From: JAKVBK01 sp022447275
GTDB taxonomy: Bacteria > Pseudomonadota > Alphaproteobacteria > Rhodobacterales > Rhodobacteraceae
NCBI GenBank assembly: GCA_047125605.1
Contig: CP138932.1
Coordinates: 2,046,001-2,110,000 of the forward strand
Length of the DNA: 64,000 nucleotides
Direction of reading: 5' to 3'
Of the stretch, positions 60,801 to 64,000 are shown one piece after another (positions within the stretch are counted from its first letter, which is position 1; each line of letters starts with the position of its first letter). The notes below the pieces were generated by a model. The model was not told where the DNA came from. It did not search any database and saw nothing but the letters and a program-made list of their open reading frames with translations. Position numbers and translations under genes: made by a program.

Positions 60801-62012
60801 ATGACCGAAGCTTATATCTACGACGCCATTCGTTCCCCGCGCGGCAAAGGCCGCAAAGACGGGGCACTGCATGAAGTGACAGCCATGCGTCTGTCCGCTC
60901 AGATATTGAATGCCCTGAAAGACCGCAATGGGCTGGAGGGCCATGCCGTTGAGGACGTCATCTGGGGCAATGTCACCCAGGTTATGGAGCAGGGCGGCTG
61001 TCTGGCGCGCACTGCGGTTCTGGCGTCTGACCTTGATCAGGCCATTCCAGGCCTGTCGATCAACCGCTTCTGCGCCTCCGGCCTCGAAGCTGTCAACATC
61101 GCTGCCAATCAGACACGCGGTGGCGCTGGCCAAGCCTACATCGCAGGCGGGGTGGAGATGATGGGCCGCGTGGCAATGGGCGCAGACGGTGCGGCCATCG
61201 CAGTGGATCCTTCCGTGGCCATGAACACCTATTTCGTGCCTCAGGGCATCTCCGCAGACATCATCGCCACAGAATACGGCTTTAGCCGCGATGATTGTGA
61301 TATGCTGGCCGTTGCCAGCCAACAGCGCGCCAAGGCTGCATGGGATGATGGCCGGTTCAAGAACTCGATCATTGCGATCAAGGATCAAAACGGCCTGCCC
61401 ATTCTCGATCATGATGAGTACATGCGCCCAAGCACGGACATGCAAAGCCTCGGCGGCCTAAACCCTGCCTTCCAGGCCATGGGTGAAGTCATGCCGGGCT
61501 TCGACGCCGTTGCCCTGATGAAGTACCCCCATCTCGAGAAGATCAACCACGTCCACCACGCGGGCAACTCCTCGGGCATCGTCGATGGCGCAGCCGCCCT
61601 TCTGATCGGCACGAAAGAATTCGGCGAAGCAAATGGCCTGAAACCACGCGCCCGCATCAAGCACACCGCCAAGATCGGCACTGACCCAACCATCATGCTG
61701 ACCGGCCCTGTTCCGGTTACAGAGAAGGTGCTGGCCGAAACCGGCATGGCCATTTCCGACATCGACCTTTTTGAAGTCAACGAGGCGTTCTCGTCAGTTG
61801 TTCTGCGCTTCATGCAGGCCTTCGACGTGGACCATGACAAGGTCAACGTGAATGGCGGTTCGATCGCAATGGGCCACCCACTGGGCGCCACCGGTGCGAT
61901 GATCGTCGGCACCCTTCTGGACGAGCTGGAACGCTCGGACAAAGAAACCGGACTGGCCACGCTGTGTGTTGCGTCCGGCATGGGTGCAGCAACGGTTCTG
62001 GAGCGGGTCTAA
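60801..62012 (+). CDS. Acetyl-CoA acyltransferase (thiolase, FadA type)
   Basis: 403 residues. The nucleophile Cys91 lies in NRFCASGLEAVN, the His-containing NEAFSSVVLRF and the second Cys/His pair in GGSIAMGHPLGATGA and CVASGMGAATVLE are all in place. It cleaves 3-ketoacyl-CoA with CoA in the last step of beta-oxidation. The N-terminus EAYIYDAIRSPRGKGRKDGALHEV is typical of the FadA-like degradative thiolases. AGAGGACACCCC precedes the ATG at 60801. The FadB-type gene follows 258 bases downstream, with a possible small gene between. Confidence 0.95.
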   Translation: MTEAYIYDAIRSPRGKGRKDGALHEVTAMRLSAQILNALKDRNGLEGHAVEDVIWGNVTQVMEQGGCLARTAVLASDLDQAIPGLSINRFCASGLEAVNIAANQTRGGAGQAYIAGGVEMMGRVAMGADGAAIAVDPSVAMNTYFVPQGISADIIATEYGFSRDDCDMLAVASQQRAKAAWDDGRFKNSIIAIKDQNGLPILDHDEYMRPSTDMQSLGGLNPAFQAMGEVMPGFDAVALMKYPHLEKINHVHHAGNSSGIVDGAAALLIGTKEFGEANGLKPRARIKHTAKIGTDPTIMLTGPVPVTEKVLAETGMAISDIDLFEVNEAFSSVVLRFMQAFDVDHDKVNVNGGSIAMGHPLGATGAMIVGTLLDELERSDKETGLATLCVASGMGAATVLERV

Positions 62013-62038
62013 GGCGCCACGCGCAAGGAAGCATAAAA

Positions 62039-62221
62039 GTGAACGTTTCGGCACCAAACAGCAATGAAGAGGCGCTCCGGTTGTACCAGGAGCTCCTCGA
62101 CAGGCTGTCGACGGCTGCTGGACGGTCGCAGGCAGCGCCTATGCTGCAACTGAGGCATCTGTCCCAGACGCTCTCACACTCACAGAATTCAGCGCAAATC
62201 GGCAGACCGACGATCTGCTGA
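62039..62221 (+). CDS. Possible 60-residue protein between thiolase and FadB-type genes
   Basis: A GTG at 62039 with AAGGAAG seven bases upstream opens a 60-codon frame ending in TGA at 62219-62221. The sequence starts VNVSAPNSNEEALRLYQELLDRL, an amphipathic helix, and ends with polar residues (QNSAQIGRPTIC). No homologue comes to mind. The good ribosome site and the position in the operon support it; the short length and GTG start argue for caution. Confidence 0.35.
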   Translation: MNVSAPNSNEEALRLYQELLDRLSTAAGRSQAAPMLQLRHLSQTLSHSQNSAQIGRPTIC

Positions 62222-62270
62222 CCCAAAGCGCATCCACCCACACCACATCGAATGATCACGAGGACAGAAA

Positions 62271-64000
62271 ATGACCGATTTCACTATTGAGACCGGCCCC
62301 GACGGCATCGCCACAATCACGTGGGACGTAAAGGCCAAGTCCATGAACGTCATGAGCGAAGAGGGCTTTATCGAACTAGATGGCCTGATCGACTCGGCAC
62401 TGGCAGATGACGCCATCAAAGGCATCATCCTGACCTCTGGCAAGGACAGCTTTGCCGCCGGGATGGACCTGAACGTTCTTGCCAAAATGAAAGAGGATGG
62501 CGGCGATGACCCGGCAGCCTCGATTTTTGCCGGCATCATGAAAATCCATGCCACCCTGCGCAAGATTGAACGCGCCGGCATGGACCCCAAGACCCTCAAA
62601 GGCGGCAAGCCGATTGCCTGCGTTCTGCCGGGCACGGCGCTCGGCATTGGCCTTGAAATTCCCCTGTCCTGCCACCGGATCTTCGCCGCCGACAATCCGA
62701 AGGCCAAGATTGGCCTGCCGGAGATCATGGTCGGCATCTTCCCGGGCGCAGGCGGCACGACACGCCTCGTGCGCAAGCTTGGCGCGATGAGCGCGTCCCC
62801 ATTCCTGCTGGAAGGAAAGTCGCTCGCGCCCGCCAAGGCCAAGGCCGCCGGCATCATCGACGAAGTCTCCGCTGATCCCATGGCAGCGGCCCGGGAATGG
62901 GTGCTGAACGCAAACGATGCAGATCTGGTAAAGCCTTGGGATGCAAAGGGCTACAAGATGCCCGGAGGCGCACCCTATCACCCCGCGGGTTTCATGACAT
63001 TTGTCGGCGCCTCCGCCATGGTCAACGGCAAGACAAAAGGTGTCTACCCGGCTGCAAAGGCGCTGCTTTCCGCCGTATACGAAGGGGCGCTGGTGCCCTT
63101 TGACACCGCACTCAAGATCGAAGCACGCTGGTTTACTTCTGTGCTGCTGAACCCGTCCTCTTCCTCGATGATCCGCTCCCTGTTCATCAACAAGGAAGCG
63201 CTCGAGAAAGGGGCCAACCGCCCTGCCGTTGAGGATCAGAAAGTCGCAAAAGTCGGCGTTCTCGGCGCCGGCATGATGGGGGCAGGCATTGCGCTTGTCT
63301 CCGCACAGGCGGGCATCGACGTTGTTCTGCTGGACCAGAACAAGGAAGCTGCCGAACGCGGCAAGGCCTATACGGCAAACTTTGCCGACAAAGGCATTAA
63401 GCGCGGCAAGACCACGCCTGAAGCGAAAGAGGCGCTGCTCTCACGCATCACCGCAACCTCCGATTATGCAGACTTGGCAGAGTGTGACCTGATCGTGGAA
63501 GCCGTGTTCGAGGATGTCAGCGTCAAGGCAGAGGTCACAAAGGCCGTTGAAGCGGTGGTCTCCGACAACTGCATCTTCGCCACGAACACCTCTACCCTGC
63601 CGATCTCGCAGCTTGCCAAGGCCTCCGTGCGCCCAGAGCAATTCATCGGCATCCACTTCTTCTCGCCCGTTGAAAAGATGCTTCTGGTTGAGATCATCAA
63701 GGGCAAGGAAACGGGCAACCGCGCCGTTGCCAAGGCGCTCGATTTCGTACGTCAGATCCGCAAGACGCCAATCGTTGTGAACGATGCCCGGTTCTTCTAC
63801 GCCAACCGGTGCATCATCCCCTACATCAATGAAGGTATCCGGATGGTCGGCGAGGGCGTGAGCCCAGTCCTGATCGAAAATGCCGCCAAACTCGTCGGCA
63901 TGCCCCTTGGGCCACTGCAACTGGTGGATGAGACGTCGATTGATCTGGGCGTCAAGATCGCGAAAGCCACCCGCGCCGCCATGGCCGACGATTATCCCGA
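62271..64000 (+). CDS. fadB: FadB-type bifunctional enoyl-CoA hydratase/3-hydroxyacyl-CoA dehydrogenase (cut by window end)
   Basis: 576 residues are visible and the frame is open at the end. The crotonase domain (about 1-200) has FAAGMDLN, ALGIGLEIPLSCHRIFAADN and GLPEIMVGIFPGAGGTTRL with its two Glu; the dehydrogenase domain starts with KVGVLGAGMMGAGIALVSAQAG (NAD, about residue 325) and contains TNTSTLPIS, IGIHFFSPVEKMLLVEII (catalytic His) and GPLQLVDE. It hydrates enoyl-CoA and oxidises the hydroxyacyl-CoA, feeding the thiolase upstream. The ATG at 62271 follows GAGGACAGAAA. FadJ-type is an equal name. Confidence 0.95.
   Translation, partial: MTDFTIETGPDGIATITWDVKAKSMNVMSEEGFIELDGLIDSALADDAIKGIILTSGKDSFAAGMDLNVLAKMKEDGGDDPAASIFAGIMKIHATLRKIERAGMDPKTLKGGKPIACVLPGTALGIGLEIPLSCHRIFAADNPKAKIGLPEIMVGIFPGAGGTTRLVRKLGAMSASPFLLEGKSLAPAKAKAAGIIDEVSADPMAAAREWVLNANDADLVKPWDAKGYKMPGGAPYHPAGFMTFVGASAMVNGKTKGVYPAAKALLSAVYEGALVPFDTALKIEARWFTSVLLNPSSSSMIRSLFINKEALEKGANRPAVEDQKVAKVGVLGAGMMGAGIALVSAQAGIDVVLLDQNKEAAERGKAYTANFADKGIKRGKTTPEAKEALLSRITATSDYADLAECDLIVEAVFEDVSVKAEVTKAVEAVVSDNCIFATNTSTLPISQLAKASVRPEQFIGIHFFSPVEKMLLVEIIKGKETGNRAVAKALDFVRQIRKTPIVVNDARFFYANRCIIPYINEGIRMVGEGVSPVLIENAAKLVGMPLGPLQLVDETSIDLGVKIAKATRAAMADDYP

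Overview
The window is about 60% G+C and reads as a chromosomal segment of a marine alphaproteobacterium, most likely a member of the Rhodobacteraceae (Roseobacter group). Evidence for this is the aa3-type cytochrome oxidase subunit I with Paracoccus-like spacing of its ligands, the small DUF2244/DUF2842/DUF1523 proteins typical of that family, the membrane-bound urate hydroxylase PuuD, many binding-protein-dependent ABC importers, and a MerR-controlled acyl-CoA degradation block. I see no rRNA, tRNA, CRISPR array, insertion sequence or prophage.

Layout. 1-18 kb holds mostly housekeeping and central metabolism: the end of a probable prepilin peptidase, DUF2244, ctaD, a low-molecular-weight phosphatase, a CobB-type sirtuin, xseA, purD, creatinase, an orphan peptide-type binding protein, trpA, a YgfZ-like folate protein, an MsbA-like ABC exporter coupled to a tyrosine phosphatase, a class V aminotransferase and an M20 amidohydrolase. 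18-24.6 kb holds a GNAT gene broken by an in-frame TAG, puuD, a long acidic protein of unknown role, thiamine pyrophosphokinase and an EamA transporter.

24.7-44.3 kb is the accessory heart of the window: two sugar ABC import loci back to back. Locus 1 (minus strand) is ATPase - binding protein - two permeases, with a double SnoaL-like protein divergent from it. Locus 2 is a galactoside catabolic locus: an IclR regulator and an ATPase on the minus strand face a plus-strand operon of binding protein, two permeases, GH36 alpha-galactosidase, a short-chain dehydrogenase, 2-keto-3-deoxygalactonate kinase and 6-phosphate aldolase, an SMP-30 lactonase, GH42 beta-galactosidase and aldose 1-epimerase. 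Together they would import alpha- and beta-galactosides, release galactose and run it through a De Ley-Doudoroff route to pyruvate and glyceraldehyde 3-phosphate. Galactonate dehydratase is missing from the locus, and the dehydrogenase has Asn in place of the catalytic Lys. Genes from dgoK to galM are joined by 4-base start/stop overlaps.

44.3-49 kb returns to housekeeping (DUF2842, purA, secG, pyrG with a structured leader). 49-55.5 kb carries a TerB-like protein, a cytosolic PhnD-like protein and a polar amino acid/amine ABC importer followed by a glutamine-synthetase-like ligase. 55.6-64 kb carries two overlapping hotdog thioesterases, two MerR regulators with related upstream sites, an acyl-CoA dehydrogenase, a GST, a thiolase, a possible 60-residue protein and the start of a FadB-type bifunctional enzyme.

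A dispersed intergenic repeat (core CTTTGTCTTGAAAATACTCC plus G+C-rich hairpins) occurs seven times at five loci, including once between two permease genes of one operon. All three complete ABC import operons carry a stable hairpin between the binding-protein gene and the permease genes. No single wholly new system stands out. The strongest leads are the repeat family, the galactoside locus with its altered dehydrogenase, the acidic protein with a winged-helix-like tail, and the pyrG leader.
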